This document shows positions 25,965 through 36,094 of a DNA stretch of 52,234 bases, piece by piece (the first letter of the stretch is position 1; the number at the start of each line of letters is the position of its first letter). The translations under genes and the position numbers were made by a program. Origin of the DNA: Prochlorococcus sp. AG-311-J23 (GTDB taxonomy: Bacteria; Cyanobacteriota; Cyanobacteriia; PCC-6307; Cyanobiaceae); assembly GCA_003284375.1 (NCBI GenBank), contig QBVL01000006.1:1-52234 (forward strand), written 5' to 3'. Below the pieces are notes generated by a model. It was not told the DNA's origin, searched no databases, and saw nothing but the letters and a program-made list of their open reading frames with translations.

Positions 25965-27083
25965 TTAAGTATTATTTATTTTAATTTTGGAGCTTGTTGG
26001 CAAGGATTGTAAACTTTGAATAGCCCCTAAAAGCTCTTTTTCATTTATTGGGAAAGGTAATTGGTGTATATCAGAGTCATCATTACAGGCGAATTTACAT
26101 GCTTTATATAGTTCATTCGAAGTAGTATTCCTAAGACAAATAGATTCAATTGAAATAGGAAGATTTAATTGAGTGAAGAAATCTAAAAGTTGTAACTTGG
26201 CTTGCTTTGGTAGTTGACTGTTTGAATTTTTTTCTTCTAGGTGTAATTGTACAAGTAAGCCAAATCCAACAAGTTCTCCATGAAGTGGTTTGTTTGTGTA
26301 TGCAAGTTGTGTTAATCCATTGTGTATGGGATGAGCTGCTGCTGTTCTGCATCTAGCTCCTCCAAGACCTCCTATTATTCCAGCAGTCAAGGCACATCCT
26401 TCTGCAACAGTTTTCCAAGAATTGCTTAATGGATCTGAGAAAGCCTTGTGACCGTTTAAAAATAATTGATCGCGTAAAACCCGAGCCATCTGAACTGCTT
26501 GCTGCACAAAACCATCTTGGCTTGTATTGCTTGTTAAGGAAGACTCGTACCATTTCGCGACAGCATCTGCCATTCCGCTAGCAAGTGTTCTTGGTGGGGC
26601 AGCTCTAACAATTGTGTGATCAAAGATTAATAAGTTTGGACAGCTTTTTAAAGTCACATCTTTTACGAATTTGCCATCAGGAGTATAAATATTAGATAAA
26701 GCGGTCCATCCAGCACATGTAGATGCGCTTAATGGCACTGTTATGCAATTAATGCCAAGTAAATCAGCGATTAATTTCCCTGCATCAAGTACTTTTCCAC
26801 CTCCTGCAGCAATAATCCCATCACAGTTATTGTCCTTTGAGATTAAACATGCATTTTGGATATCTAATTCGCAGCAATCATGATCTAAATCGAGTGAGAT
26901 TGAATGAATGCCTTTCACAAGAAGATCTTTTTTGAATGAAGATCTTATCTTTTTCGTAGAGCTACTCCTACCAATAATTAAAGGCCTTTTGCATAATTTA
27001 GTAATTAGGTCTAACGATTTAATCCATGCCCCTTCACCTCTAATGACATTTGAAGGGGAAATGCTGTGATTATTTATAAACAT
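25965..27083 (-). CDS. Glycerol dehydrogenase family (iron/zinc-containing alcohol dehydrogenase)
   Basis: A 372-residue protein of the GldA/DHQ-synthase-like superfamily. NAD-binding GGGKVLDAGK (94-103), SASTCAGWTALS (119-130) and metal ligands likely Asp173 (SGMADAVAKW), His251 (AAAHPIHNG, with His254 adjacent) and His268. Glycerol dehydrogenase oxidises glycerol to dihydroxyacetone with NAD; the true substrate here is not proven. It ends 5 bases before the hydrolase gene and is preceded by clpC, 20 bases away. Confidence 0.9.
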   Translation of the reverse strand: MFINNHSISPSNVIRGEGAWIKSLDLITKLCKRPLIIGRSSSTKKIRSSFKKDLLVKGIHSISLDLDHDCCELDIQNACLISKDNNCDGIIAAGGGKVLDAGKLIADLLGINCITVPLSASTCAGWTALSNIYTPDGKFVKDVTLKSCPNLLIFDHTIVRAAPPRTLASGMADAVAKWYESSLTSNTSQDGFVQQAVQMARVLRDQLFLNGHKAFSDPLSNSWKTVAEGCALTAGIIGGLGGARCRTAAAHPIHNGLTQLAYTNKPLHGELVGFGLLVQLHLEEKNSNSQLPKQAKLQLLDFFTQLNLPISIESICLRNTTSNELYKACKFACNDDSDIHQLPFPINEKELLGAIQSLQSLPTSSKIKINNT

Positions 27084-27103
27084 GTAGCTCTTCTATTTAA
27101 AAG

Positions 27104-29671
27104 TTAAACAGCTGCGCTTGCTAATTCTGGTTTGGAACCATTTTTCCCAAGATGTTTAACAATAACTTTTTTACTTTCATCAATATCTACCTCCGCTTTA
27201 TCTCCGTCTTTTATCCTCCCAGATAAAACTTCTTCAGCAAGGCTATCTTCCAATAACCTCATGACCGCTCTTCTTAAAGGTCGTGCACCATAAGAAGGAT
27301 TGTAACCTTCTTCAACTAATCTTTCTTTAAAATCTTCTGAGACAGTCAAAGATATACCTTTCTCTTTTATCCTTAAGAATACTTCTTTCAACATTATTTC
27401 TGCGATGTCTTTAACTTCATCTCTGGAAAGCTGTCTAAATACAATTATTTCATCTAATCTATTGAGGAATTCTGGACGGAAATATTGCTTTAATTCTTCA
27501 TTTACTAGTGATTTAATTCGATTATACTGAGAATCTTCTTGATTTTCACCAGAGAATTCAAATCCCAATCCACCGCCACCTTTCTCTATCACTTTAGATC
27601 CAATATTAGAAGTCATTATTATTAAAGTATTTTTGAAATCAACAGTTCTTCCTTTTGAATCTGTTAATCTTCCATCTTCTAGTAATTGTAGGAGAAGGTT
27701 GAACACGTCTGGATGAGCTTTTTCTATCTCATCGAACAAAACTACTGTGTAAGGTCTTCTTCTCACAGCTTCTGTTAGTTGTCCACCTTCATTGAAACCT
27801 ACGTAACCTGGAGGAGAACCTATTAATTTACTAACAGTGTGTCTTTCCATAAATTCAGACATATCTAAACGTATCATTGCTTCTTCACTACCGAAGAAAT
27901 AGGCTGCTAGAGATTTAGTCAATTCAGTTTTGCCAACTCCCGTTGGACCAGAAAAAATAAAGCTAGCAATTGGCCTGTTTGGATTCTTGAGGCCAACTCT
28001 TGCTCTCCTAATTGCTTTTGAAACAGCTTTTACAGCTTCGTCCTGACCAATCAGTCTTTTATGTAATGTATCTTCCATATTTAGAAGCTTGACTGATTCA
28101 CTTTCAGTTAATTTCTGCACAGGAACGCCAGTCCATGAAGCAACAATATGAGCAATATCTTCTTCATTAACTACCGGTTGGGAAACTTTTAAGTCATCAG
28201 ATTGAGTAATAACTTGGTCAGAAACCTCAATATTTCCCTGTGGAATGTCATTAGTATCAGAATTCTCGTTTGATGATGGTTTTTGTCTTATATTTTGCAA
28301 AAGATTTCTTATTTTTTCTCTAAGCTCAACTTCCTTTTCTCTCAGCTCTCCAGCTTGGGTGAAATTCTGATCTCTAACTGCTTCTTCTTTACTCTTTTGT
28401 ATTTTTCTTAATTCTTTATCAACTTCTTTAGCTTCTGGAGGCAATTTGGAATTGAGTAATCTGACTCGGCTTCCTGCTTCATCTATGAGATCTATGGCTT
28501 TATCAGGTAAAAAACGATCAGAGATATACCTATCACCTAAATTAGCAGCAGCATCTAGAGCTTCATCCGTAATCTTCAGTCTGTGATGTTGCTCATATCT
28601 CTCTCTTAATCCTTTAAGTATTTCAATTGTGTCTTTTATTGAAGGTTCTCCAATCATTACAGGTTGGAATCTTCTCTCTAGTGCAGCATCTCTTTCAATA
28701 TGCTTTCTATATTCATCAAGAGTTGTAGCTCCAATACATTGAAGTTCTCCCCTAGCTAAAGCAGGTTTTAAAATGTTTGCAGCGTCAATTGCTCCCTCAG
28801 CAGCACCTGCTCCTATCAAAGTATGAACTTCATCAATAACTAGAATTACGTTTCCTGCCGATTTGATTTCTTCCATTATTTTCTTTAGTCTTTCTTCAAA
28901 TTCACCTCTATATTTGGTACCCGCTACAAGTAGACCGATATCAAGAGTTAAGACTCTTTTCTCTTCAAGTATGTCAGGAATATTTCCTTGTTGAATTCTC
29001 TGAGCAAGTCCTTCAGCTATAGCTGTTTTGCCTACCCCTGGTTCTCCTATTAAAACGGGATTGTTTTTAGTTCTTCTTCCAAGTATTTGAATTACACGAT
29101 CAATCTCTGAATGTCTTCCTACTACTGGGTCAAGCTTTGATTCACTGGCTAGCTGAGTAAGGTTTGTTCCAAATTCGTCAAGTGTTGCCGTTTTTGCTGA
29201 TCCTTTGGAAGAACCTGCTCCTGTTGTAACTTCTGCGGTTTCACCAAGCATTCTGACAACTTGGGTCCTGACTTTTGTTAAATCAACACCAAGATTTTCA
29301 AGAACTCTTGCAGCTACTCCTTCGCCTTCTCTTATAAGACCAAGTAATAAATGTTCGGTACCAATGTAATTGTGACCTAGTTGACGAGCTTCTTCTAAAG
29401 AAAGTTCAAGTACTCTTTTTGCTCTAGGTGTAAAGGGAATTTCAACAGCAACGAATCCTGATCCTCTTCCTATTATCTTTTCAACTTCTACCCTTGAATC
29501 TTTAAGGTTGACACCCATTGATTTAAGAACTTTAGCTGCAACACCAGTTCCTTCACCTATTAATCCTAGAAGGATTTGTTCTGTTCCGACAAAATTATGC
29601 CCAAGACGTCTTGCCTCTTCTTGGGCAAGCATGATCACTTTTATAGCCTTTTCTGTAAACCTCTCAAACAT
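27104..29671 (-). CDS. clpC: ATP-dependent Clp protease ATP-binding subunit ClpC
   Basis: Class I HSP100 unfoldase that feeds ClpP-type proteases; essential in cyanobacteria. The 855 residues show two N-terminal Clp_N repeats (1-150), AAA domain 1 with GEPGVGKT near 209-216 and [12 protein letters not shown], a UVR/M-type middle segment ([18 protein letters not shown]), then AAA domain 2 with GPTGVGKT and [16 protein letters not shown], and the C-terminal D2-small domain. Between the middle segment and domain 2 is an acidic Asn/Asp/Ser-rich linker of about 40 residues. It is preceded by a 190-base AT-rich upstream region. Confidence 0.97.
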   Translation of the reverse strand: MFERFTEKAIKVIMLAQEEARRLGHNFVGTEQILLGLIGEGTGVAAKVLKSMGVNLKDSRVEVEKIIGRGSGFVAVEIPFTPRAKRVLELSLEEARQLGHNYIGTEHLLLGLIREGEGVAARVLENLGVDLTKVRTQVVRMLGETAEVTTGAGSSKGSAKTATLDEFGTNLTQLASESKLDPVVGRHSEIDRVIQILGRRTKNNPVLIGEPGVGKTAIAEGLAQRIQQGNIPDILEEKRVLTLDIGLLVAGTKYRGEFEERLKKIMEEIKSAGNVILVIDEVHTLIGAGAAEGAIDAANILKPALARGELQCIGATTLDEYRKHIERDAALERRFQPVMIGEPSIKDTIEILKGLRERYEQHHRLKITDEALDAAANLGDRYISDRFLPDKAIDLIDEAGSRVRLLNSKLPPEAKEVDKELRKIQKSKEEAVRDQNFTQAGELREKEVELREKIRNLLQNIRQKPSSNENSDTNDIPQGNIEVSDQVITQSDDLKVSQPVVNEEDIAHIVASWTGVPVQKLTESESVKLLNMEDTLHKRLIGQDEAVKAVSKAIRRARVGLKNPNRPIASFIFSGPTGVGKTELTKSLAAYFFGSEEAMIRLDMSEFMERHTVSKLIGSPPGYVGFNEGGQLTEAVRRRPYTVVLFDEIEKAHPDVFNLLLQLLEDGRLTDSKGRTVDFKNTLIIMTSNIGSKVIEKGGGGLGFEFSGENQEDSQYNRIKSLVNEELKQYFRPEFLNRLDEIIVFRQLSRDEVKDIAEIMLKEVFLRIKEKGISLTVSEDFKERLVEEGYNPSYGARPLRRAVMRLLEDSLAEEVLSGRIKDGDKAEVDIDESKKVIVKHLGKNGSKPELASAAV

Positions 29672-29860
29672 TTAGCTTTTACCTTTAACTATGTAATCTA
29701 ATTTATCAGGGTTAAGTGTGAAATGTGTACGGTTAAGTTTTTTTTTATAAAGGGTAAATATTAAGTGTTCGTTGAAAAATAATTAAAAGTATTAATTGAT
29801 GCAAAGAAACCCCTTTTTATTTGTTTTTCGATTTCGGTAAACCGTACTTAATTATTGATT

Positions 29861-30316
29861 TTATGATTTGATATTGATTTCTTTTTTTAAAATAAGAGCA
29901 TCTCTTCCATCTTTATAAAAATTAGATCTATTACCGACCATTTTGAAGCCCATGGATTTGTAAAAAGCTTTAGCTGGTTCGTTATTGTCTTTAACTTCCA
30001 AATGTATCTGATTTGTTTGAAGTGTTTTTGAACGTTTGATTAAGGCTGATAAGAGAAATTTTCCTAATCCTTTCCTTTGATTCATGGGATCGACAGCTAT
30101 AAAAGTTATGTGTAATTCGTCTATTACTAACCAAGCCGAACATAAACCTAAAAGTTTTTTAGTTTCGAAATCTAATACTCCTAGACAAATCCTTTTAGAG
30201 TCAGTAAGTTCAATTTCCCATTGAGATTTTGTCCAAATACCATTTAATGATTTCTGGTCTAGATCCATGCAATCATTTAAATGCATTATTCCAAGTTGAA
30301 TTATTGTGAGATTCAT
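29861..30316 (-). CDS. rimI: Ribosomal-protein alanine N-acetyltransferase-like GNAT protein
   Basis: A GNAT-fold acetyltransferase of about 151 residues. The acetyl-CoA-binding motif QRKGLGKFLLSAL (family Q/RxxGxG/A) is in the middle and the RimI-type EVKDNNEPAKAFYKSMGFK segment follows. RimI acetylates the N-terminus of ribosomal protein S18, but many GNATs look alike, so substrate is inference. The frame opens at a TTG two codons upstream (30322); the ATG at 30314-30316 is preferred. It is divergent from lysA. Confidence 0.85.
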   Translation of the reverse strand: MNLTIIQLGIMHLNDCMDLDQKSLNGIWTKSQWEIELTDSKRICLGVLDFETKKLLGLCSAWLVIDELHITFIAVDPMNQRKGLGKFLLSALIKRSKTLQTNQIHLEVKDNNEPAKAFYKSMGFKMVGNRSNFYKDGRDALILKKEINIKS

Positions 30317-30387
30317 ATCCAACTATTAATTAATTAATTAATCTTTTTTTTTTATAATACTAATCTGTAAATTGATCTCTAGATTAT

Positions 30388-31776
30388 ATGAATATTAAAG
30401 TGAAAATTTCTATGGAAGGATCACAGGCTTTTGAACCCAATAAGGATATTGATAGTCCAAATCGAAATATAGCTCCGATCTCTTCTGAAATTAATGAGAA
30501 TAAAAAATTAGTTGTTGGGGGATGTCAACTTAGTGAACTAGCAAAAAAATATGGCACACCTCTTTATGTATTTGATGAGTTAACCCTTAGGAGTGCATGC
30601 AAAACTTATATTTCTTCTTTAAAAAAACATTACCCAGGAGACTCACTTCCTTTATATGCTTCAAAAGCTAATAGCACACTAGCTATTTGTGCAGTTATTG
30701 CTTCTGAAGGATTTGGACTTGACGCAGTCTCAGAAGGTGAATTGCTTACTGCCTTAAAGGGTGGAGTTAAAGGAGAAAACATCGTATTTCATGGAAATAA
30801 CAAATCTCAGGATGAATTGAATTTTGCCTACAAAAATAACGTAACCATCGTTTTAGATAATTATCACGATATTGAGCTGCTAAAAAATATTGCCTCTGAG
30901 AAAAAACCAGCAAAGTTAATGTTGAGGTTTACTCCTGGTATTGAATGCCATACTCATGAATATATTAGGACTGGACATTTAGATAGCAAATTTGGTTTTG
31001 ATCCCGATGAGCTTAAGTCGGTTTTACTAGAATTAAAAACATATAACTGGGCAAATTTAACTGGTTTACATGCTCATATAGGGTCTCAAATTTTTGAGGT
31101 TCAACCCCATATTGATCTTGCTGGTGTTATGGCTGATGCTTTAAAACTTGCACAGGAAATTGGTCACCCAATAATTGATCTAAATTTAGGTGGTGGTCTA
31201 GGGATCAAATATGTTCAAGAAGATAATCCTCCCTCTATTGAAAAATGGGTTGAGGTAATAGCAGGTGCTGTTGTTAAGGCCTGCAAGGATAGAAATTTAG
31301 ATTTGCCAAGATTGATGTGTGAACCTGGAAGATCTCTTGTAGCTAATTCGGGGCTCACTATTTACGAGATAGGTTCTAAAAAAGTTGTTCCTGGTGTTAG
31401 GACTTATTTATCTGTTAATGGAGGGATGAGTGATAATCCTCGCCCAATAACTTATCAGTCTCTATATAGTGCTTGTTTAGTAGATAAACCATTAAATACA
31501 AATTTTGAGAAAGTTACTATCGCTGGTAAGCATTGTGAGTCTGGAGATGTTTTATTGAAAGATTTTCTTCTTCCGTCTTGTGAGAGTGGAGATTTCCTTG
31601 CTGTGTTTGGAACAGGTGCATACAACTATTCAATGAGTTCCAACTACAACAGAATTCCTAGACCTGCGACAATCATGGTTGGGAAAGGTTCGTCCGAGTT
31701 GACTCAAAGAAGAGAACTTCCTGAAGATCTATTGCAATTAGATGTATTACCTGATCGCTTTATTCCCAAGAATTAG
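30388..31776 (+). CDS. lysA: Diaminopimelate decarboxylase
   Basis: Last step of lysine synthesis, meso-diaminopimelate to L-lysine, PLP-dependent. A 462-residue fold-type III enzyme: PLP Lys93 in YASKANST, HIGSQI in the barrel, GGGLG phosphate loop, EPGRSLV and the catalytic CESGD with Cys acting across the dimer, then YNYSMSSNYNRIPRP at the C-terminus. The N-terminal about 40 residues before the family start are a low-complexity leader; an ATG at codon 9 is also possible. It begins a rightward run lysA-cdaA-uppS-bioB seen widely in cyanobacteria. Confidence 0.96.
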   Translation: MNIKVKISMEGSQAFEPNKDIDSPNRNIAPISSEINENKKLVVGGCQLSELAKKYGTPLYVFDELTLRSACKTYISSLKKHYPGDSLPLYASKANSTLAICAVIASEGFGLDAVSEGELLTALKGGVKGENIVFHGNNKSQDELNFAYKNNVTIVLDNYHDIELLKNIASEKKPAKLMLRFTPGIECHTHEYIRTGHLDSKFGFDPDELKSVLLELKTYNWANLTGLHAHIGSQIFEVQPHIDLAGVMADALKLAQEIGHPIIDLNLGGGLGIKYVQEDNPPSIEKWVEVIAGAVVKACKDRNLDLPRLMCEPGRSLVANSGLTIYEIGSKKVVPGVRTYLSVNGGMSDNPRPITYQSLYSACLVDKPLNTNFEKVTIAGKHCESGDVLLKDFLLPSCESGDFLAVFGTGAYNYSMSSNYNRIPRPATIMVGKGSSELTQRRELPEDLLQLDVLPDRFIPKN

Positions 31777-31805
31777 GTAAGTTGAAATAACATCGGGGTG
31801 CAGGA

Positions 31806-32708
31806 GTGAATTTCTGGTGGATCATAAATTTTCGTGTTCTCCTTGATGTCTTGTTTGCTTCTTCTCTTGGAGTGCTTCTTTTTACAAGAGTTAAAGAGCA
31901 AAGGACATTATGGCTTTTAAGAGGTTACCTCTTTTTAGTTTCATTGGCGTGGTTCGTTCAGAGGTTTGCAAATTTACCAATCACTTCAAAGCTTGTTGAT
32001 GCCTTGGTTTTAGCCTGCTCATTATCTTTAGCGATTTTATGGCAAGGAGAATTAAGGAGATTAATGGAATTATTAGGTACTGGACGATTAGCAGTGATTC
32101 TTGGAAATACTCAGAAAGAATTTAGGGCAAGTTCTAATACTTTCGCTCAATTAACTGAAGCTGCAGGTCGCTTATCACAAAATAGAAAAGGAGCATTAAT
32201 TGTTGTTGATATGGGCAGTGACTTACGCCCTGAAGATTTCCTTTTTCCTGGTGTTCCGATTGATGCCCAATTGTCTTCTGAATTGTTATTAAATCTTTTT
32301 GCTGCTGACACTCCTCTCCATGATGGAGCTGTTTTAGTAAAAGGAAATAGAATTATCTCAGCAGGGGTGATTTTACCTCTTTCTAGGCAAGGAATTAGTA
32401 GATACGGAACTAGACATTTGGCTGCTCTGGGGATAACTGAACGATTTGATAGATGTATTTGTGTTGTAGTTTCAGAAGAATCAGGTACCTTATCTTTAGC
32501 TAGTCAAGGACGACTCGAAAGACCTATTACAAGCAGTAGGTTGCTTGACCTTTTGAAAGAATTGTTGGATCCTTCAAGTGCATCTGGATCTAAGTCCACC
32601 AGCATTAATTCTTCATTGAAAACAACTTCCTCTAACATTGAAACTAAAGTTGCTCAATCCAGGGGTAACCTTGTGAAAAATAATGACAGCAAGGAGTCTT
32701 TGAATTGA
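31806..32708 (+). CDS. cdaA: Membrane diadenylate cyclase (CdaA type)
   Basis: Synthesises c-di-AMP from two ATP. The 300-residue protein has three N-terminal membrane segments (about 10-26, 36-52, 63-80) and a DisA_N cyclase domain with the active-site DGA (173-175, in [11 protein letters not shown]) and GTRHLAAL (201-208, the family RHR/RHL region). The C-terminal tail of about 40 residues is Ser/Lys-rich. Start is GTG 31806, preceded by the Shine-Dalgarno-like AGGAG. It overlaps uppS through TTGA at 32705-32708, implying coupled translation. Confidence 0.94.
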   Translation: MNFWWIINFRVLLDVLFASSLGVLLFTRVKEQRTLWLLRGYLFLVSLAWFVQRFANLPITSKLVDALVLACSLSLAILWQGELRRLMELLGTGRLAVILGNTQKEFRASSNTFAQLTEAAGRLSQNRKGALIVVDMGSDLRPEDFLFPGVPIDAQLSSELLLNLFAADTPLHDGAVLVKGNRIISAGVILPLSRQGISRYGTRHLAALGITERFDRCICVVVSEESGTLSLASQGRLERPITSSRLLDLLKELLDPSSASGSKSTSINSSLKTTSSNIETKVAQSRGNLVKNNDSKESLN

Positions 32709-33475
32709 CTTACCCTTCTGTAATAAGCACAGATAATTCTAAAAAGGTATCCCCATTACCGAATGATTTAGATCGTCTTCGTATGCCCGATCACATTGCA
32801 GTAATTATGGATGGGAATGGAAGGTGGGCCAAAGCAAAGGGTTTACCAAGGACGATTGGTCATACGGCTGGGGTTGAGGCTCTAAAAACTACTCTGCATT
32901 TATGTAGTAATTGGGGAATAGGAGCATTAACTGTTTACGCCTTCTCAACTGAAAATTGGTCCAGACCTAGTGAAGAAGTAAATTTCTTAATGACACTTTT
33001 TGAAAGTGTTCTTAAGCGTGAATTGACTAATTTAAAACTCGAAGAAGTAAAGATCAATTTTTTGGGTGATCTTGATCCACTGCCTATTGCCTTAAAGGAC
33101 TTAATTAAAGAATCGGTTGAATCAACTTTTAACAATAAAGGTATTCACTTTAATGTTTGCACTAATTATGGAGGCCGAAGGGAATTAGTACGAGTTGCCC
33201 AAAAGCTTGCAGAACGTTCGGTTAAAGGAGAATTAGATCCTTCTTCGATAGATGAAAATGTATTTGCTTCTGAACTATTTACTGCTAGTGAGGTCGATCC
33301 AGACTTACTTATTAGAACTAGTGGTGAAAAAAGAATAAGTAATTTTCTATTGTGGCAATTAGCTTATGCTGAGATCCATGTTACGGATGTATTATGGCCT
33401 GATTTTAACGCTGATACTCTTACTGAGGCACTACTAGACTATCAATCTAGAAGAAGGAGATTTGGAGGTGTATAA
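32705..33475 (+). CDS. uppS: Undecaprenyl (di-trans,poly-cis) diphosphate synthase
   Basis: Cis-prenyltransferase that makes the C55 carrier lipid for peptidoglycan and O-antigen. The 256-residue protein starts at TTG 32705 and shows IMDGNGRWA (34-42, catalytic Asp36), the following [18 protein letters not shown] and the C-terminal [15 protein letters not shown] motif with the conserved RxSGxxRxS. The head-to-tail overlap with cdaA ties envelope precursor synthesis to c-di-AMP production. Confidence 0.96.
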   Translation: MTYPSVISTDNSKKVSPLPNDLDRLRMPDHIAVIMDGNGRWAKAKGLPRTIGHTAGVEALKTTLHLCSNWGIGALTVYAFSTENWSRPSEEVNFLMTLFESVLKRELTNLKLEEVKINFLGDLDPLPIALKDLIKESVESTFNNKGIHFNVCTNYGGRRELVRVAQKLAERSVKGELDPSSIDENVFASELFTASEVDPDLLIRTSGEKRISNFLLWQLAYAEIHVTDVLWPDFNADTLTEALLDYQSRRRRFGGV

Positions 33476-33567
33476 CTAAAATAATTGAATATCTTGAGTT
33501 CTATGATTTTTTAAAGATTATCAGCTAAAACTATATAGAAATAAAATTTTTATATTCAAATCCCTTT

Positions 33568-34611
33568 ATGACTCTAATTAATCCAAGTATTCAGAAATCT
33601 AATAAATTCTCATTAAAAGATGAATCATATTCAGATTTTGATTCCATCAAAGGAGGCGATCTTAGACATGATTGGTCTTTAGAGGAAGTCAAAGAGATAC
33701 TTGATTTACCTTTGATGGATTTGTTGTGGAGAGCTCAAATAGTTCATAGGTCTTACAATCCAGGCTATAAAGTTCAACTCGCTTCTCTTCTAAGTGTGAA
33801 GACAGGGGGATGCTCAGAAGACTGCTCATATTGTCCTCAATCTGTACACAACGAAACAACGGTTAAGCCTAATCCTTTACTTCAAGTTGAGTCAGTTCTT
33901 GATAGAGCAAGAGCGGCTAAAGAAGCTGGAGCGGATCGATTTTGTATGGGCTGGGCTTGGCGTGAGATCAAAGACGGAAATGCATTCGATTCAATGCTTG
34001 AAATGGTCAGAGGTGTTAGAGGACTTGGTCTTGAAGCCTGTGTCACCGCTGGAATGATTACTGATTCACAAGCCTCTAGGTTGGCAGAAGCAGGTTTAAC
34101 AGCCTACAACCACAATTTAGATACAAGTCCTGAGCATTATTCCAACATCATTTCAACAAGAACGTATCAAGATCGACTTGAAACATTGAAAAGAGTACGC
34201 ATGGCTGGAATCACAGTGTGCTGTGGAGGGATTATTGGTATGGGCGAATCTGTTTCCGATAGAGCATCTTTACTTAAAGTTTTAGCAACCTTAGACCCAC
34301 ATCCTGAGAGCGTACCTATTAATGCGTTAGTTGCTGTTGAGGGGACGCCCATGGAGGATTTGTCTTCTATTGATCCACTAGAGATGGTTCGTATGGTCGC
34401 GACAGCAAGAATCATTATGCCTAAAAGTCGAATAAGACTTAGCGCAGGAAGACAACAATTGGGTAGGGAGGCTCAGATACTATGTCTACAATCTGGAGCT
34501 GATTCTATATTTTATGGAGATATACTCTTAACAACAAGCAATCCTGAGGTTGAGGCAGACCGCAAGCTTTTAGCTGATGCTGGAATTACTGCTAATTTCT
34601 CTCAAGAATAA
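33568..34611 (+). CDS. bioB: Biotin synthase
   Basis: Radical SAM enzyme inserting sulphur into dethiobiotin. The CSEDCSYC motif gives cluster ligands Cys82, Cys86 and Cys89; [12 protein letters not shown] and RLSAGRQQ later in the protein, with the conserved Arg ligand of the [2Fe-2S] cluster, are typical BioB. The 347-residue length with a roughly 30-residue N-terminal extension is normal. It is 92 bases downstream of uppS and 6 bases upstream of trhO, so likely in the same operon as the latter. Confidence 0.97.
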   Translation: MTLINPSIQKSNKFSLKDESYSDFDSIKGGDLRHDWSLEEVKEILDLPLMDLLWRAQIVHRSYNPGYKVQLASLLSVKTGGCSEDCSYCPQSVHNETTVKPNPLLQVESVLDRARAAKEAGADRFCMGWAWREIKDGNAFDSMLEMVRGVRGLGLEACVTAGMITDSQASRLAEAGLTAYNHNLDTSPEHYSNIISTRTYQDRLETLKRVRMAGITVCCGGIIGMGESVSDRASLLKVLATLDPHPESVPINALVAVEGTPMEDLSSIDPLEMVRMVATARIIMPKSRIRLSAGRQQLGREAQILCLQSGADSIFYGDILLTTSNPEVEADRKLLADAGITANFSQE

Positions 34612-34617
34612 TTAGGT

Positions 34618-35577
34618 ATGAAAACAGAGGTTAGACTTAAGAAATTCAAATATAAAGTTGCTGCGTTTTATAATTTTTCATCGATCATTGACCATGAAAT
34701 TCTTTTAATCAAAGAAGAATTAACTCACTTAGCAACGAAACAAGAAATAAAAGGGACTATATTATTAGCTTATGAAGGTGTTAACGGTACGGTTTGTGGA
34801 ACTGAAAACGCGATAGTTCAATTCATTGAAACACTAGAGAAACTTTTAAAGGTATCAGAAATTAATGTTAAATATAGTTGGACTGAGAAACAGGCTTTTC
34901 GCCGATTTAAAGCTCGTAAGAAAAAAGAAATTGTCACGATTGGGATAAAAAAAGTTAATCCAAGTAAATCAGTTGGTAAATATATAAAAGCTGGTGAATG
35001 GAATGAGTTTTTAGAAGATCCTAGTAATGTCGTTATTGATACTCGTAATGAGTATGAAATAAAAATTGGAAATTTTAAAGGTGCTCTAAATCCGCACACA
35101 AGCTCATTTCGTGAATTTCCTGCATGGGTACAAAAGCACTTAAAACCTTTGATCGAAGAGAATCCCTCTTTGAAAATAGGGATGTATTGTACGGGTGGAA
35201 TAAGATGCGAAAAAGCCACCTCTTTTTTGATAGAAGAAGGATTTTCCGACGTATATCATCTTGAGGGTGGCATACTGAAATATCTAGAAGATGTTTCAGC
35301 TGAGAAAAGTTTATGGAATGGTGAGTGCTTTGTTTTTGATCAGCGTGTCTCTTTAGACCATGATCTATTGCCTGGTTCTCATCGCATGTGTCATGCTTGT
35401 GGATTACCCATCTCCCCAGAGGACTTGAAAAAGCCAACGTACATTAAAGGCTTGCAATGTGAGGCTTGCGTTGACAAATTTACAGATAGCGATAGAGCTA
35501 GATTTGCGGAAAGACAACGTCAAATTGATGAAATAATGAAACGTCTACCTGAAAATTCTATATGGCCCTCTTCATGA
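34618..35577 (+). CDS. trhO: tRNA uridine(34) hydroxylase TrhO (rhodanese-fold)
   Basis: Oxygen-dependent 5-hydroxylation of U34 in tRNA (the UPF0176/YceA family). The 319-residue protein has the N-terminal UPF0176 domain, the rhodanese domain (about 130-225) with active-site Cys191 in MYCTGGIRCEKA, and a C-terminal Cys-rich segment (CHACGLP and CEAC) typical of the family. It is 6 bases downstream of bioB and overlaps the next gene (ATGA at 35574-35577). Confidence 0.93.
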   Translation: MKTEVRLKKFKYKVAAFYNFSSIIDHEILLIKEELTHLATKQEIKGTILLAYEGVNGTVCGTENAIVQFIETLEKLLKVSEINVKYSWTEKQAFRRFKARKKKEIVTIGIKKVNPSKSVGKYIKAGEWNEFLEDPSNVVIDTRNEYEIKIGNFKGALNPHTSSFREFPAWVQKHLKPLIEENPSLKIGMYCTGGIRCEKATSFLIEEGFSDVYHLEGGILKYLEDVSAEKSLWNGECFVFDQRVSLDHDLLPGSHRMCHACGLPISPEDLKKPTYIKGLQCEACVDKFTDSDRARFAERQRQIDEIMKRLPENSIWPSS

Positions 35578-36074
35578 CTAAACCTTCTTTAACTCTACTG
35601 GAAAAAGAAGCCTCTAAAAAGGGTTTGTTGCTGCGAATACAAGTTAGGCGACCTCTCAATATTTGGTCATTTAAGCTAGTCGTTGGTGAGATGACCAGTA
35701 ATAATAAGATTCAAATGTTGGGTGAAATGAAAGGATGGGCATATCAAAATACTAAAGGACTTCAGCTTGATACTATGAAGGTTGGTAAGAACGCCAATCC
35801 TAATGTAGGTGATTTGATCTGGGCTTCAACTATGGCCTGGGCTCTAGAAGAGACACCATGTCGGAGTGCGAGATTATTGGCTATTTATGATGAAAACAAT
35901 CAGCACAAAATCTTACAACGCTATTTTCGTAGGCGCGGATTTAATACTGTGCGCAAAGTTGGATCTTCTCCCTTGGATCTACCTTTGAGACTTGTTTGGG
36001 GAGGTGCTGGTGCATTTATGGTAGGTAATTGTGAGAAAGTATTTGAGAGAAGTTATCGGAGTTGGGCGGAGTAA
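35574..36074 (+). CDS. Conserved cyanobacterial protein of unknown function, GNAT-like pattern
   Basis: A 166-residue basic protein. The preferred start is the ATG at 35574 overlapping the trhO stop; an upstream in-frame ATG at 35562 would lengthen the overlap. The C-terminal half has a segment (ARLLAIYDENNQHKIL then YFRRRGFNTVRKVG) like the motif A/B end of GNAT acetyltransferases, but the acetyl-CoA Q/RxxGxG loop is missing, so function is uncertain. Coupling to trhO hints at a tRNA or translation link, inference only. Its end faces lipA with 20 bases between stops. Confidence 0.75.
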   Translation: MTKPSLTLLEKEASKKGLLLRIQVRRPLNIWSFKLVVGEMTSNNKIQMLGEMKGWAYQNTKGLQLDTMKVGKNANPNVGDLIWASTMAWALEETPCRSARLLAIYDENNQHKILQRYFRRRGFNTVRKVGSSPLDLPLRLVWGGAGAFMVGNCEKVFERSYRSWAE

Positions 36075-36094
36075 ATAAAACTTTTTTAAGAAGA

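Noticed and set aside
29727-29847. Inverted repeat gtacggtt/aaccgtac in the clpC upstream region
   Set aside because: Only eight bases, arms over 100 bases apart, expected by chance at this composition.
34818-35437. Long leftward frames opposite trhO
   Set aside because: They are antisense shadows of the rhodanese and UPF0176 domains.
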